Shown: in pieces, positions 23,604 through 36,009 of the stretch | Numbering within the stretch: position 1 is the first letter of the stretch | How the letters are laid out: each line of letters opens with the position of its first letter | Assembly: GCA_024663395.1 (NCBI GenBank) | Contig: JANFAH010000069.1 | Coordinates: 1 to 64,000 of the forward strand | Direction: 5' to 3' | DNA length: 64,000 nt | From: Pisolithus tinctorius | Lineage: Eukaryota; Basidiomycota; Agaricomycetes; Boletales; Pisolithaceae | The notes under the pieces: generated by a model | The model's database searches: none | Seen by the model: the letters and a program-made list of their open reading frames with translations, nothing else | What the model was told of the DNA's origin: nothing | Position numbers and translations under genes: made by a program

Positions 23604-25893
23604 CTAAGCATTCTTTTTCATCCCCAAGCCAGATTGATTTGCAAGTATCAAGTACCCCTTCTTGACATTGATGTCGATGACCGTGTCCTCCATTCTTTCC
23701 ATCTTCTGAAGATGCAAACCCAAGTATGCTGCATCTGCCATGATCATCCGCTGTAATTGGCATAGGTGTACAATCCTAGGGATAGACATTGAAGTGCAAC
23801 ATACATGCATTTCATTGGTGGCTTTGAGATGTGAAAAAACATCGGTGACCTTCTGTCCATGCACCTTGCTGATCGCTCTCAAATTCAAGAAAAATTGCTT
23901 GAACTGAAATACACAAGTCAACGCGCACGGAACAAGAATGATGATGCTGGACAATTTAATACCTGTTCGTTGATACCATCCGCTCCGTCCTTGCAACCTT
24001 TGGCCAATGATCGGACAATGCCAGGAATCGTTTTCAGGAACGTAGCTACCTCCTCGCTATCGAGTGTGATTTGAGTTTGTGTATTGGTCGAGGTGAGCGG
24101 TTGGGCAATGTTAGATGGACCAGGCATCGGAGAAACCTCCCGCATTCCTTCAGGCAGTGTTCTGGCGATGGTGCGCTTCCTTGGACTGACTGTCACGTTG
24201 ATCATATCGAAATCATGGGCAAGCACCGTTTGAGGGGTGCCCGAGGATTTCTGGCTTTGCAGGAGCTGTGTGGTAATGAATTCTTTCGTCGTCGCCACCC
24301 CCTTTCCTTTCTGCCTCCCTCCAGGATCCCTCCCAGATCGCTGGTTCACAGGTGGATCGTCTGCTACAGGTGGAATGTCACCATGGGTAGCCATTTCATC
24401 ATCCCCCGCAGCCACTGGAAACGGTGTGGGATCTAGGCTCTCATTAACAACGCTAGCACCTTGGCAAAATGATTCCAAGGGGAAGTCGACTTGTGATTCG
24501 ATCATGTCTGAATCCAGCGGCGGAGACCAATGGGCTATCGTGATGAAAGCGGTATATTCATATGTGTTTCCACAGCAGAGTACAAAGCAATCGATATTAA
24601 TTACTTACGGGGGAGAGGTCGACCAATCATCTGTAGCAAATCCTGACTAAAACCTATAGGCTGGTCGCCTTCCCTGTCGGGACGTGCAGCAGGAGGGTTT
24701 GGAGATGGTCTTTTCCGTTGGCCACCCTCTTCTTCGTTGCTGCCCTCTGACAGCCGCCGCTTCTGTGTCACAGCCAGCTGACATCGGATTGTGAGGTTCA
24801 GTGATGCCTGATGAGATGAAACACACTTGCCTGGTTTGGAGGAGGGGGGACATCGGAGTCCTGTTCCCCACCTCCATCATTTTTCCCCATATCGTTGCTG
24901 CCCTCGCTGCCCTCTTCTTCATTCTCATTGCGTCCTTCCCCCCCATTGCCCCCTTCCCCTCCATGATCCTCATTCCCACCGATCTCAGCATTCGTATCAT
25001 CTCCATGCTGCCATGTCCTGGTCCACATCGCTCATGTTCTTTGGATCTATCTCCCCATCCGATCCCCCAGCATCTGTGCCCTTTTCTTCATCCTTGGAAC
25101 CAAGCCCCTCGTCCCATTCCACCCACTGAGATACTATCGATGTAATCAATGTAATGTCAGAATAAATGTCATTGGATTGGAAATGTCACTCACTCCAAAG
25201 TGGGTCCAGTTCTTGTGAATACCAATCGACCACTTCGTCCCACATCTTCGGAAGGTCTTCATCAGGAACCGAATCTACCTCCCAATCATATTCCTCCCCA
25301 ATGAAACAATCTGGGATCCAATCGCGATAACGACCCCAGTCCATTTCTGATGAGTGTATCAGACACCTGGATGATAAATGAAACCTGTATGATGACTCAC
25401 CGAAGGAATCTACCAATCTCTCAAGATTGGTCGGGCAATGTGCCCTGAAATTGTTTACCGACTCGGGATCATGCCGGCCGATGAGGTATTCTGTCACCAG
25501 GAATTCCTCGAAGCTGGGACAGCGATGTGTTGGAATATCTTCTTCTTTCATACCGATGCTTGGGCGGATGAGGGCTTCGATGATGTTGTCCAGATGGACG
25601 ATGTTTCTCAGGAGAGTGGGGCGGAAATTCGCATACGGTTTGCTTTGAGCCTTTTGGAAATGCAGATGTAATCGCATGAGGAGGTAATACCTCCATAAAA
25701 ACAATTTTATGAAGGTGAAATAGCGCGCGGGGAGCAATACACGGTCTTCAGTGATCTTGAGGTAGAGATTCGTGGACGTGACCTTCACCATGGTCTCCTC
25801 GGGATCTGCATATTCCACCTTGTATATGATCTGCTTGATGTAATCGATCTGCAGCGGTGTTGGGAGTGATTGTTGCCAGTAGTAGTCCGACAT
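23604..25893 (-). CDS. MSDYYW family gene 3, long form (unknown function)
   Basis: It starts MSDYYWQQSLPTPLQ at 25,893. Motifs: FLWRYYLLMRLHLHFQK, LLRNIVHLDNIIEALIRP, SFEEFLVTEYLIGRHDPESV, NFRAHCPTNLERL. A GTGAGT intron (about 25,343-25,401) leads to EMDWGRYRDWIPD, EEYDWEVD and WDEVVDWYSQELDPLW. The next intron gives WISQWVEWDE. A Gly/Glu/Asn-rich linker follows; its frame changes near 25.0 kb, through a one-base indel or a 43-nt intron. A GC-AG intron then joins basic and Pro-rich sequence ending SQDLLQMIGRPLPP. Two further exons add a C-terminal domain with VSPRKRTIARTLPEG and MADAAYLGLHLQKMERMEDT. Genes 1 and 2 stop earlier, so this is the fullest family member seen here. Confidence 0.55.
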
Positions 25894-28782
25894 GTCGTTG
25901 AGATCGATCTCGAATCAGGCTGAATGATAAGGATGAAGATGAAATTTGTAGCAACACAGCATATCGCCTAAATCGGTCCCACCTTAATGAGGCCTTTGAT
26001 CGGTAGCACGTGTATCGTATATTTCTGTCAACCGAAGACCGATCGATGACATGTGGTGGATTAACCTCATCTTCTCCTCTCATGCGCAGCCCATTTCAAT
26101 GGCAATAGCTGCATAGTGATAGTAGCTTCTGGAGTCGTTGCAAGTGCCAGTGGAATGTGAAACACCATAAATCCCACCTCCTTGTCGATTGCACGACAGA
26201 CCCCATGACTGCCAAACTTCAAATAGCATACAATGCATGTTGCTGTTGCTTCGGGTTGTGCCAGCATCTGATCTAGTGTATTCATCGTAGTGTGATGGGA
26301 CTGGACATGATGTTTCATTGGTCGAGTAGCTTCGCTGAATGGGAATGGAAACACTTGTAAATCTCTAGTCTAATGAATGGAGACCACCAGTTCCAGGAAA
26401 ATCTCAGGGGGAAATCCCAGCACTTCTGGCAGCAGCATTTACTTGTACATGTACATGTGCAGAACACCCTATAAAGGCCATTATTATTTGACGCCTATGA
26501 TCCCACTTCTGTGTCTGATGGACAATAGATGGAGACGTCTACCAAGTACATTGATATATATACGTACAAGTGATATCTTTAATGCCTTAGACATCCATCG
26601 AAGAGCGGTCAGATCCAGAGGGCGATGGCATGGGGGACTTATGCTTATGTTTATCTTTCAGCCTCTGAGAGGCTCTGCGCTCATTCACGGTCCCTCCCGC
26701 TCGTCTCTTGCCCTTATCACGTCCCTTGCCCTTGCTACGCACCCCACCACTGCGATGACCTCCTCCAATGCTATCATCTCCCTCTCCCTGCGCCTTTCCC
26801 TTGCCTTTATCTGCAGCGCTGCCTTGTAGATGTTCTTTGTACGTGTATCCGACTGTTTCGAGTTAGAATTCAGTAGATGGGGAAGGAAAGTATCCCTGTG
26901 CTTACAGTCAGGGTCCTCATCCTCCACTGGATCATAGAAGTCCACCATCACGTCGATCAGTTTCCTTGCCACATCCACAGTCTTCATCTTCTCATCCATT
27001 TCGAACTGAGTCCGGCTCCCATACCACATCTCGCCCAGGGTGCGCTCATGGCGAACCCAGTCTGTGGTATAAGTATGTGAATGGCAGCAAAAGGTTACAA
27101 GGAAATCGAAACACTTACCAACCTCTGCAATGCTGGCGCGGTTGATGTTGTGGTCGTTGTTGCGTCTATAATTCCTCACCTGGGCTGGTTCATGGCGCCG
27201 CACGAAATATTCTATCAATAAGTAGTTGTCAAATGTCGGACTGCGCCAATCGAGTGTGCGATCTGTGCGTTTGACTTTCTTCGCCTCCACAATTACTTGA
27301 ACGAAAACCCTGTTCATATATGCGAGGATCATGGTCAGATTCTCCACCAGCGGCTCTTCCACCTGCACCTCCCCCTTCTTCTTGAAGCGAAGCACCAGCC
27401 GGATCGCCTTTTCTCTCCAGGTGAAAGCCTGAATAGGCTCGTAGTAGTGATGGGGGAGCTCCACGACGACTTTATCGTCAGCATGGGTGACCTGGCATGG
27501 CCAGACGGTCCCTTCGGAGTCTCCTGGAGCCAATCTGACATGTCGATCTTTTTTCAACAAGGCTTTGCGATTGTGGATGAATCCGAGGGAAGACGGGTAG
27601 TACTGGGTAGCCATGGTAGTAGTCAAGATCAATTACATAATCTATCTTGTAAATGTAACTCCATCATTGATCGCTTATGTAAGTGGAATGTAAGGCAAAT
27701 AGTGCATGTCATGCACCAGCATACATACAGTGAGACTGACCTATGTCCAAGGCACGAAGACTCCATGTCCTGATAGATACTGTAATGGACCAGTTTATAA
27801 AACTGATCACAAGGTGGGCAGGTCAGCCCTCCGTGCCAAATACAGTAGTATACCTGTTCAGCACCATTACCATCGATTCCCCCTGTAAAGTGGTCGGGCA
27901 GACTATCCAAAGTGTTGAAGGCTATGGAACACCGATCGGTTTCAGCATGACCACCTGACTTCCCGCTGTAGATACTTTGCTGGACCATGGGTTTACCACT
28001 GACATCATTCAGACATAATAAGGTGGTAGAAGCCTTGCAAACACCTTTCAGTATGGCCACCCGACTTCCCCCAGTCTACATTTCGCTAGACCATGTTCGT
28101 CATTGTTCGGCATGTCACCACAACCTTTACCGATGTTAGTAAGACTGCCTAAGGTGGTGGAAGCATGGCGAACACAGGTTCTGGTGGTATATGATAAGTT
28201 TCAGTATGACCACCCGACTTCCTCCTCTCCATATATTTGTTCTTCGTTGTTCTGCACATCTTAACCTCACTTACCAATGTTACAGGGTGATTTCAATATG
28301 GGGAAATCCTGGAGAACACAGTATTTAGTGGTATATGATAAGTTTCGGTATGTCGACCTGACCTCCCCCTGTCTATATTTTGCTAGGCGATGGTAGCCAT
28401 TGTTCGTCATGTCTTGACCACCTTTACCAATGTCAGTAAGACCATCCACAGTGGTAGAAATCCGACGAACACTGACTCTGACAGTATATGATAAGTTTGC
28501 ACATGACCACCTGACCTCCCCCAGTCTATATTTTGCTAGGCGATGTTCTCCATTGTCTGCCATGTCTTAACCACATTTACCAGTGTCAGAAAGGCTATCC
28601 AAGATGTAGCAACCTGAAAAATGCTTTCTCTGATGGTATATGATAAATTTGAGTATGACCACCTGAACCCTCCCCCCCCCCCCCCTTTCTATATTTTGCT
28701 AGGTGATGTTCGCCATTGTTCGTCATGTCTTAACCACCTTTACCAATGTAGGTAAGACTATCTACAGTGGTAGAAACCCGAC
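25856..28782. repeat. Segmental duplication, less decayed copy
   Basis: This block is repeated in the same orientation at 51,091-55,580. It runs from codon 13 of MSDYYW gene 3, through MATQY copy 2, into the first satellite-like units. Differences between the copies are dominated by CG here versus TG or CA there. Confidence 0.9.
26587..27614 (-). CDS. MATQY family protein, copy 2 (unknown function)
   Basis: It starts MATQYYPSSLGFIHN at 27,614. Motifs match copy 1: HYYEPIQAFTWREKAIRLVL, LTMILAYMNRVFVQVIVEA, SPTFDNYLLIEYFVRRHEPA, HNINRASIAEV. The intron at about 27,061-27,118 is a multiple of three and reads through without a stop; so does the next one, which is why a long unspliced frame exists. 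Splicing both, as in copy 1, gives WVRHERTLGEMWYGSRTQFE, LIDVMVDFYDPVEDEDPD, then GYTYKEHLQG and a Lys/Gly/Arg-rich tail ending at 26,587. The tail may bind nucleic acid or act as a nuclear signal (inference). It lies upstream of MSDYYW gene 3 on the same strand, repeating the gene order of copy 1 and gene 1. No lesion seen. Confidence 0.7.
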
Positions 28783-29378
28783 GAACACTGGGTCCGATGG
28801 TACATGATAAATTTGAGCATGTCCACCCGACTTCCCCCAGTCTTTTTTTTGCTAGACCACATTCTCCACAGTTCCCCATCTCTTAAACCACTTTACCAAT
28901 GTTCCCAAGACTATCTACAGTGGTAGGAACCTGACGAACGCTTGTGTCAATGGTATATGATAAGTTTGTGCATGACCACCTGACCTCCCCCTGTTTATAT
29001 TTTGTTAGACCATGTTCGTCATTGTTCGTCATGTCTTGACCACCTTTACCAATGTCAGTAAGACCATCCACAGTGGTAGAAATCCGACGAACACTGACTC
29101 TGACGGTATATGATAAGTTTGCGCATGACCACCTGACCTCCCCCAGTCTATATTTTGCTAGGCGATGTTCGCCATTGTCCGCCATGTCTTAACCACATTT
29201 ACCAGTGTCAGCAAGGCTATCCACGATGTAGCAACCTGACAAATGCTTTCTCTGATGGTATATGATAAATTTGAGTATGACCACCTGACCCCTCCCCCCC
29301 TTTCTATATTTTGCTAGACCATGTTCCTTGTTGTTCAGCATGTCTCACCCACATTTACTGATGTAATTAAGGCCATCT
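27890..29378. repeat. Diverged relatives of the 153-bp satellite
   Basis: Successive units of about 150-160 bp share GGTATATGATAAGTTT, ATGACCACCTGACCTCCCCC, TATATTTTGCTAG, GTTCGCCATTGTTCG, ACCACCTTTACCAATGT, CAGTGGTAGAAA and CGACGAACACTG with the 20.6-23.5 kb array. They are far less uniform. One unit carries a C-tract near 28,671-28,685. The block ends abruptly at the 3' end of the BAH-PHD gene. Confidence 0.88.
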
Positions 29379-29381
29379 AAA

Positions 29382-30916
29382 TCATGTGGATCCAGTTTGC
29401 TGCTTTTGTCCATGATGCATTCTGCCTATTATGCCTACATGTGTTTTCCATGTCATAATCCATGTAGAGGGGCCAGGTGCGATGGTGCTGATGGTCTGGA
29501 AAATCTTTGAAATATCACATACTAGTGCATGATCACCCTGCTGCTCTTTATTCAGTTCTACCACAGCATCTGACGCTACCAATGCAGCATTTAGCCTCCT
29601 GATCATCACCCTGGCCTCTTCCAATTCCTTTCTTTCTGTTCAATGGCTGGCATTTGTTCGGGTCAGGGTTCTACAGCCAAGAAAGAGCCTACATCATATG
29701 TAACACTCTCTGCCTTCTGCAAAACAGAGGGAGCATCGATAATACGCATATGACTTCTGTGCCTGTTGGATCAGGTCACTGGTCATATGATTTTGTAGAA
29801 CAGTTTCAACCTCCTGTCTCTGCCTGTTCTGTGCTGCTCTGACCTCCTCCCACATACTCATCATAACCTCACCATTGCCCACCACACCACCCTCATTTCC
29901 CCTGCATATCGGAATGCACAGGACACACACCTGAATATCCTGCAGTGAGAGACCTGTCCCATTTAGGACTTCCTTTGTGATGTCCAAGGGTCTGGTGCTT
30001 CCCTTTGCGAGTTTCTGTAAACAACTGCAGTGGAACCAATTTTTGCAGGTTCGACAATACCGTTGTTCAGCTTTGTCTGGGTTATATGGTTTTTCACAGA
30101 CAGAGCAAGCATGGAAGGGGCCCTGATGGGGTGTAGTTTATGTCAGGAGTTTTTCAAAAATCGGTGTCATGCCATTCATCCATACCTGGATGACTTGTTT
30201 ACCATGTGTGCTCATGGTCCACCGTGTATACATATCCTTGGGTCCTATCAGAGGACCAAAACACCTTTCTGCACTGAAAGATGTGATGTCTGCTGGCGCT
30301 ATGCTCTCCATGAGCTTCCAAGCTGTATACAAAATTCAGGGATGACTTACACACGATGGCCTCTGGTTCAATGATGTCATTGTGGTCCGATAGAACCAGC
30401 TCATTGTTGCCAATGTATTTTCTCATGCTTTTTGTGAGTGAGTCAAAGATACAAGGAACTCGACAACAGCCAGCTCACTTTTTGTCTCCTATATCGCTCC
30501 TGCTGTAGTACCACTGCACTTCAACCCATGCCTTCTGTATTGCATGTCAGAAGGGTGAACACCCACATGGCACTGGAAATCTCTTACATTACTTCTCTTC
30601 AACCGTTGGACTCTGATGTCCTTGATCACAGCATACCACAGGCTGCCATCGTCGCCATTTACAAAGATGCTAATTAAAGTTTCCATCAGCGAACGACATG
30701 CCCAGCCAGTCTTTTCTTACTTATCACCCCTTTGGAAGGTGTGGGTCATGTGTTCTGGAACTTCCTCCCTTCCATCCAGGATGTCTTCACCTGCACCGGT
30801 GAGGTTCGTCACTGGCTGGATGAGCTTAAATGACTGCTAGTGTCTAATCGAGACCTACCACTTAGCTTGGAGGATGATGGAAGGGAAAGAAAGGTCTTGT
30901 TGGATGGAGGGGCCAT
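29382..30916 (-). CDS. BAH-PHD domain protein
   Basis: The likely start is MAPPSNKTFLSF at 30,916, followed by short introns. The BAH domain begins SIFVNGDDGSLWYAVIKDIR (about 30.67 kb) and ends GNNELVLSDHNDIIEPEAIV (about 30.4 kb). A zinc finger follows at about 30.0-30.1 kb: CSVCEKPYNPDKAEQRYCRT with CKNWFHCSCLQ. This C-x2-C, C-x2-C, H-x2-C order is PHD/RING-like, and further CVLC and CSLC pairs follow. BAH and PHD modules read nucleosomes or histone tails, so a chromatin role is likely by family. A helical C-terminus (MEEARVMIRRLNAALVASD) ends at 29,382. It is divergent from the Ulp1-like giant gene with 151 bp between starts, suggesting joint control. Exon borders are approximate. Confidence 0.65.
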
Positions 30917-31067
30917 GTTGGGTTGGGAGGCGAAGTAAAAAGTCGGAGGGTAACCCGTGACGTCGCTTGCAATTCTCGGTTAGCCAGGGCGGACCCTGAA
31001 AAATTTTCTTTGGGTTTGGCGCGGCATTACGTGTTTGGGATCGGCAAAGAACCAACATTCCACCGCC
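30917..31067. promoter_or_regulatory. Bidirectional promoter between BAH-PHD and Ulp1-like genes
   Basis: The 151-bp gap separates the two start codons. The plus-strand start sits in CACCGCCATGG, a near-ideal Kozak context. No TATA box is obvious. Joint expression is an inference from spacing. Confidence 0.45.
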
Positions 31068-34000
31068 ATGGCACCCCAGACACGTTCCCAGAGAGCCCTC
31101 AGAGCTGCTTCCAATGCATCCTCCACTGATGAAAGTGAAATCAGACTTGCATTTGACAATGTCATGAAGGCCATTTCTCCTCCATCTCATCATTCAGACT
31201 CAGCATGCTCTTCTCCTCTGTCCCCATCCTACAGCATAATAATGGGTGGTCTCCTTGCCAGAGCAATGACTCCTCCAGAAGATCCAGAATCCTCTGTTGA
31301 TGAGGATGAACTGAACCAGATATATGAGAAGTGCCAGGCCATGGTAAACCACTTGAGTGGGTCAGAAGAGGAGCATCAAAGCAATGCCTCTGACGATTCC
31401 TTTGTGAATGTGCATGGCCCATCAGTTGCACCATCACATCCACCCCATCAGGACTCGAGTCAGGAGTCAGGGGCACCTTCTGTACGTGATATCATCAGTG
31501 AGTCTCTTCTGTACTCTTTCTCTCCATCTGCTTACGATCGCTTCTGAAAGTGTGTTCCATGGCCAGGCCTACCACATGGGTGATGGCCTACCAGACCCTA
31601 GGGACACTCCGGCATGAAACTTGGATCGATGCCAGCATCCTCAACTTTCATCTCCTGTCCCAATGGTATGCTGTCCAGGGCAGGATGCATGTCCGCTATG
31701 CCGACTTGTTCTCTGTCATTCCATCTGTCAGTGGGGGCACCCATGCCTTACCAGATGCACAGGAGATTCAATTTTTTCGTCAACGCCATCTCTTCGATTC
31801 CCATCCTGCCGATCCATCTGTTCCCATTGCCTTTGTGGTCATGCAAAACAGTCACTTCTTTGTTGCAGTCTTTGACTATTGGTTGAACCTTGCATTCATC
31901 CTTGGAAGGCGCATCGAACGTGTCCCGGAAACCCCCCATCCCCACTATGACCCACTGCGCGATGACTGGAACACATGGAATGGCCCTTTCTACTGGACAC
32001 GCATAGCATCTCTTCATGGATTTGATGCCATCGACCCAACCCAAGTTGATGTGCAGGTGTACAATTGGTCACAGAACGGTTTCGACTGTGGGCCCATTGC
32101 ATCCTTTGTCATGGAGTCACTCATGAGAGGAGGGCTATCTGGTGATGGCAGGCCTACCATCCACATCCCTCCAATTCCTTGTGGTCATCGTCTCCGCCTT
32201 AGAATGCTTGTCATGGTGAAGGAGGGCTGTCGAAGGTGCTGGGAGGACTATCGTTACTTGTCTACAACCACCCTTCCCCCTGGCCACATATGGACACAGT
32301 GGGATGACACCGAAGCCATCGGTGAAGACATCCTCATGGATGTAGAAAACCAATCATCTGGAGAGCAACATGCTACCATCGTCCGTGAGTTGAATGTCAT
32401 TGGGGCCAACTGCCTTCGCTGCCAAAGGGGGGATGACTCCGGCGACGTAGTGAACCCTGATGTGCAGTCTGATGGTGACTTTCCGACTGACACTGAAGAT
32501 GAAGGTGAAGACCATCGTTTGCCTCTGGATGCCAAGTCTCAGCGTCTCAGGGATCTCCTTCGGCGCTACCCTTATGTGAGCAGGGCCAGAGCCAGGGATC
32601 GACTTCCTCCTCGGGCTGCCCATGGTCACCGAGTCGAAGGGGAATCCACTCCAGATGATCCCCTTGAGATCATCCAGCGACGCAAGCATGTCAAGGACTG
32701 GTCAGCTGGAACGATGTACCGTTTCCCACGTCCAACTCCACCGGTATACCTCCCTGCATTCCAGGGTCAACGATGGAAGCGTTTCGATCGCAGGTTTGAT
32801 GAGTATGAAGGAGGACCTGTCTTGGAAAGCTTGCACCAGGACCGCAACTGCAACGAGATCGTGGAGGAGCCCTACTATCGGCCTGGGATGTGGACATCCT
32901 TTCGAGATTATGGCTATCGTCTGCTGAGTTCCTTCAACCAGATGTTCTACTTGGGTCCCCCCATCAGATTGTCAGACCATATCCTCCAAGTGGGTGTTCC
33001 AGCTAACTACCAGTCTTCTCATCAAATCGGCGACCATGTTACTGGTGAGTGCTCATATTCTGCCCTGGTGCCCTCTTCTGATCGCTTCATTACAGGAAAT
33101 TACTCTCTTGCCCGGCAGGTGCCCCATCCATCAAGAGTCCATGTGGATGATGTGGTCATACTGGGTGCCTCTCAGATGATCGAGATTGGCTCGAGCACCT
33201 CAGAACGTCTCGTGAACACCTTTGTGAATGGGCGGCACGAGGATGGACGTCACATCTGCCTGGACCTGGAGCTGGATCACAAGTTGGTGACTCCAGAGGA
33301 GTTGGAAGTCACCGTGGACATCGACAGTCTCATATGGGTGACGCATTCCCTACAGTTCAACACACCGCTACCCATCTACCTTGGTCCCATCGTCGAGGAA
33401 AAGGCTCCTATGCACAAGCACAATCATGTGTATGTCGACATCCTCGTGCCTCAGTCAGAGGCAGATTCCAGTGCCATCGGAAACCGTACCGAATGGTTGA
33501 CCATGGCATTTCCTCTGTGTGGAGTACCTCACACAGTCTTTGGTGCCTTGAGCAATGCTGCTGGCACCATGAATGTCTACATTTGCTTCCCCAGGATGAT
33601 CCACAGGGATGAGATGACACACAAGCGTGCCAATCGCATCCCAAAGGAGGTCCTCGACTTTTTCTGGGAGCATGTCCTACTTCCAGCGATCCGTGCACAT
33701 GCAGATGTTTCGAGTGCACCATACGTCTCTCTCACTCTGAAGGAAGTGCAGTTCAAGGCACGAAAGGGTGGCAAAACCAAGAAGGCTGGTCGGCCAAAAG
33801 CGGTCCCCTTTTCTATGCAAGTGTTGAAGCAGATCCAGAAGACCATGGAAGCAATCATCCGAGAGGACCCTTCACGATTTGCAAACTATGGTTCCTTCTT
33901 CTTCGTCCTGGAATGCAAGGGAATCAAGTTGTGGACGAAAACCACCCTGTCAGGAGCGGTTCAAACGCCGGTCCAAGCTCTCCTCCATGGACTTCCAGCT

Positions 34001-35816
34001 CTGGATTGGTCCCTACATGGTAGACAGGGCCAATGGGGAGCTCTTGGTCGACTTGGGAATCAGCATTCACCCCACATGTGACGAAAAGCTCGTGGGATTG
34101 TGGAGACTGGATGCCCTGGAAGCTTCCTTTGGGGCAGGTGGATATTTGCGAGGAAATGCCCACCACACTTGCATGCTTGGACGGTATGGGGGGATCCAAG
34201 CAGAGATGTCACAGGAACGAGCGAGGCAAACTCACATCGCATTCAGAAGTGCTTATAATCTGGCCTACGAGGTGATCCGACCCAACGACAACAGCCCCAC
34301 CTTTGTCATGGACAAGGATGCTTATGCCCTGAACAACGACTTCATCGGGGAATGCATGCAGGCCATCAACATGTATTCTGGAGATGCAAAGAAGAGGTCA
34401 TATGGGGTGCGAGACGAGTACAGGATGAGTGGGGCTGCAGGTGGAGCAGGCAATACTGGTGGTGCCACAAAGGGTGATGCATTTGCAAGCTCGATCATGC
34501 TCATATCTGATGCTTCCATCTTTGCAGATGGAAGAGCTTTTAGCCTCCAATCCCATTCTCTGGATCCCGACCAAAGTCTGGTTGGAATTTATGGCTGGAC
34601 GCATCAGGGCCCTCCAGTTGGCTCAGATCTCTCTCAAGGAACTGGAACCGCCCAACCTTGGGATTCTGACTGGCATCATCTGCCACATGATTCGGTGCAC
34701 GTCCACCACTGCAATAATCCTCGACTTCCATGTGAGAGAGTCCATGGCCCTTCTGCAGGTCTCCAGGGTGTGTGAGCGGTTGGGAATGTTCTTCCTTTTG
34801 GACCTAGACTTGCATCATGTCCCCCATCTTCCAGAAGTTCAGGATCATGATGACCTGGAGGTGCTCAAGCTGATGGAGGGAAAGTTGAAGAGGGGTGATG
34901 GACGACCTGCCTGGCCAAGGATTCCCCCTCTGGACGAAGTGGAACAATTTCCCATTGGCAGCAGACCGACATGGGCCAAATTGACAAGGACCATCCAACT
35001 GCAGCCTTGGTTGATCATGCAGGACTGGAAGTGGTCAGGCCCAACTGTCCAGGTCTGGGGCCAGTGGTAGGGAAACTTTTCGTTCTGTTTACCTGTCAGC
35101 TTTGGATCCAGTTGGATGTGACTTGGCTGACAGGTTCAGAGGGAAAACCAGAGCCAACATCTTTGGAAGATGCCATTCAGAGTTGGACTCTGAACCAGAC
35201 CTTCAGGACGATACGTGCCTGTGAATTCAAGGCCTGCAATGCAGAAATAGCAGGGAGTGGAGGGGCTGGTCGCCGACAGTCAAGCTTTGCAGAGAGGGTC
35301 AACCTGTTTTTCCCAGGACCCACAGTGGGACAACCTTCACGGAGGTCACCATGGAATGTCTTCTGGACGAAGCCTGGCTATATTTGGGAGTATCACCAGG
35401 TGATGAAGAACAGGACACCTCTGCAGGAGTTTGAGGTGCTGGACCACCTTGGCAGGATATTTTCTGTCCTTCAGACATTACCTGATGCGACCAAAGGGAG
35501 TGAAAAGAGTCCTGGGAAGACATGGCGGGTGGAGGGTGAGAAGGTGGTTCTGGTGACAAATCCCAAGTTCTACAAGATCGAGGGGATCTCCACCGAGAAG
35601 GAACAGCAACAGGCCAGGAGACGAGCATCTCGAGTGGTAAAGCCCAGGAATGCACTGCAGATGGAGCTCCTGGAGCATGCGGGATATGACGAACTGCTGG
35701 CTAGCAAGGCCCTCATCTTAGAAAGGCAGAGGCTGAAAGAGGCACAGACTAAGAAGTCATCAAAGGCAAAGAATGCTCGAAAGCCTCCAGCAAGAAGAGG
35801 CAAGGCCACCTCATAG
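31068..35816 (+). CDS. Very large protein with Ulp1-like (C48) cysteine-peptidase module
   Basis: Exon 1 (31,068-31,498) encodes a Ser/Asp-rich N-terminus starting MAPQTRSQRALRAASN. An intron at 31,499-31,601 joins it to TLRHETWIDASILNF. The peptidase-like core has PIAFVVMQNSHFFVAVFDYW (candidate His and Asp) and VYNWSQNGFDCGPIASFVME (Gln and Cys), the Ulp1/SENP layout of SUMO proteases. An acidic linker follows, then about 1,000 residues I do not recognise, including DAYALNNDFIGECMQAINMY and LGMFFLLDLDLHHV. Introns at about 33,044-33,094, 34,471-34,542 and 35,053-35,099 connect frames cleanly. A frame change near 33.93 kb needs either a 49-nt intron with a weak donor or an indel. The C-terminus is Lys/Arg-rich. 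The combination could belong to a large mobile element or a host protein; I cannot tell. Confidence 0.6.
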
Positions 35817-36009
35817 AGGGAAGCAGAGGGATGGGGGGGGGGAAGGCAAGGATATGGGTACAGAGGGAGAAAGTGATGAATGCAATGTTGAGATAGATTG
35901 TGGTTCCTGTTCCTGTGGAACTGAATCCCAGTGTTGCCTAGTGTAGTCTGATCAGGTAGCAACATGTTTGGCATCTTGGGATGATACCTGGCCCCAAGGT
36001 GAACCCCCC

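Noticed and set aside
23918..24505. Separate gene downstream of MSDYYW gene 3
   Set aside because: Clean splice signals at about 24.53-24.61 kb and 24.8 kb connect it to the upstream exons, so it is more simply the C-terminal part of gene 3.
26067..26354. 95-codon minus-strand frame between MATQY copy 2 and MSDYYW gene 3, also open in the 51-kb copy
   Set aside because: No motif or splice context. Being open in both copies is expected from their recent common origin.
33408..34275. Minus-strand and alternative-frame ORFs inside the Ulp1-like gene
   Set aside because: They shadow a better-supported coding frame with introns and conserved composition.
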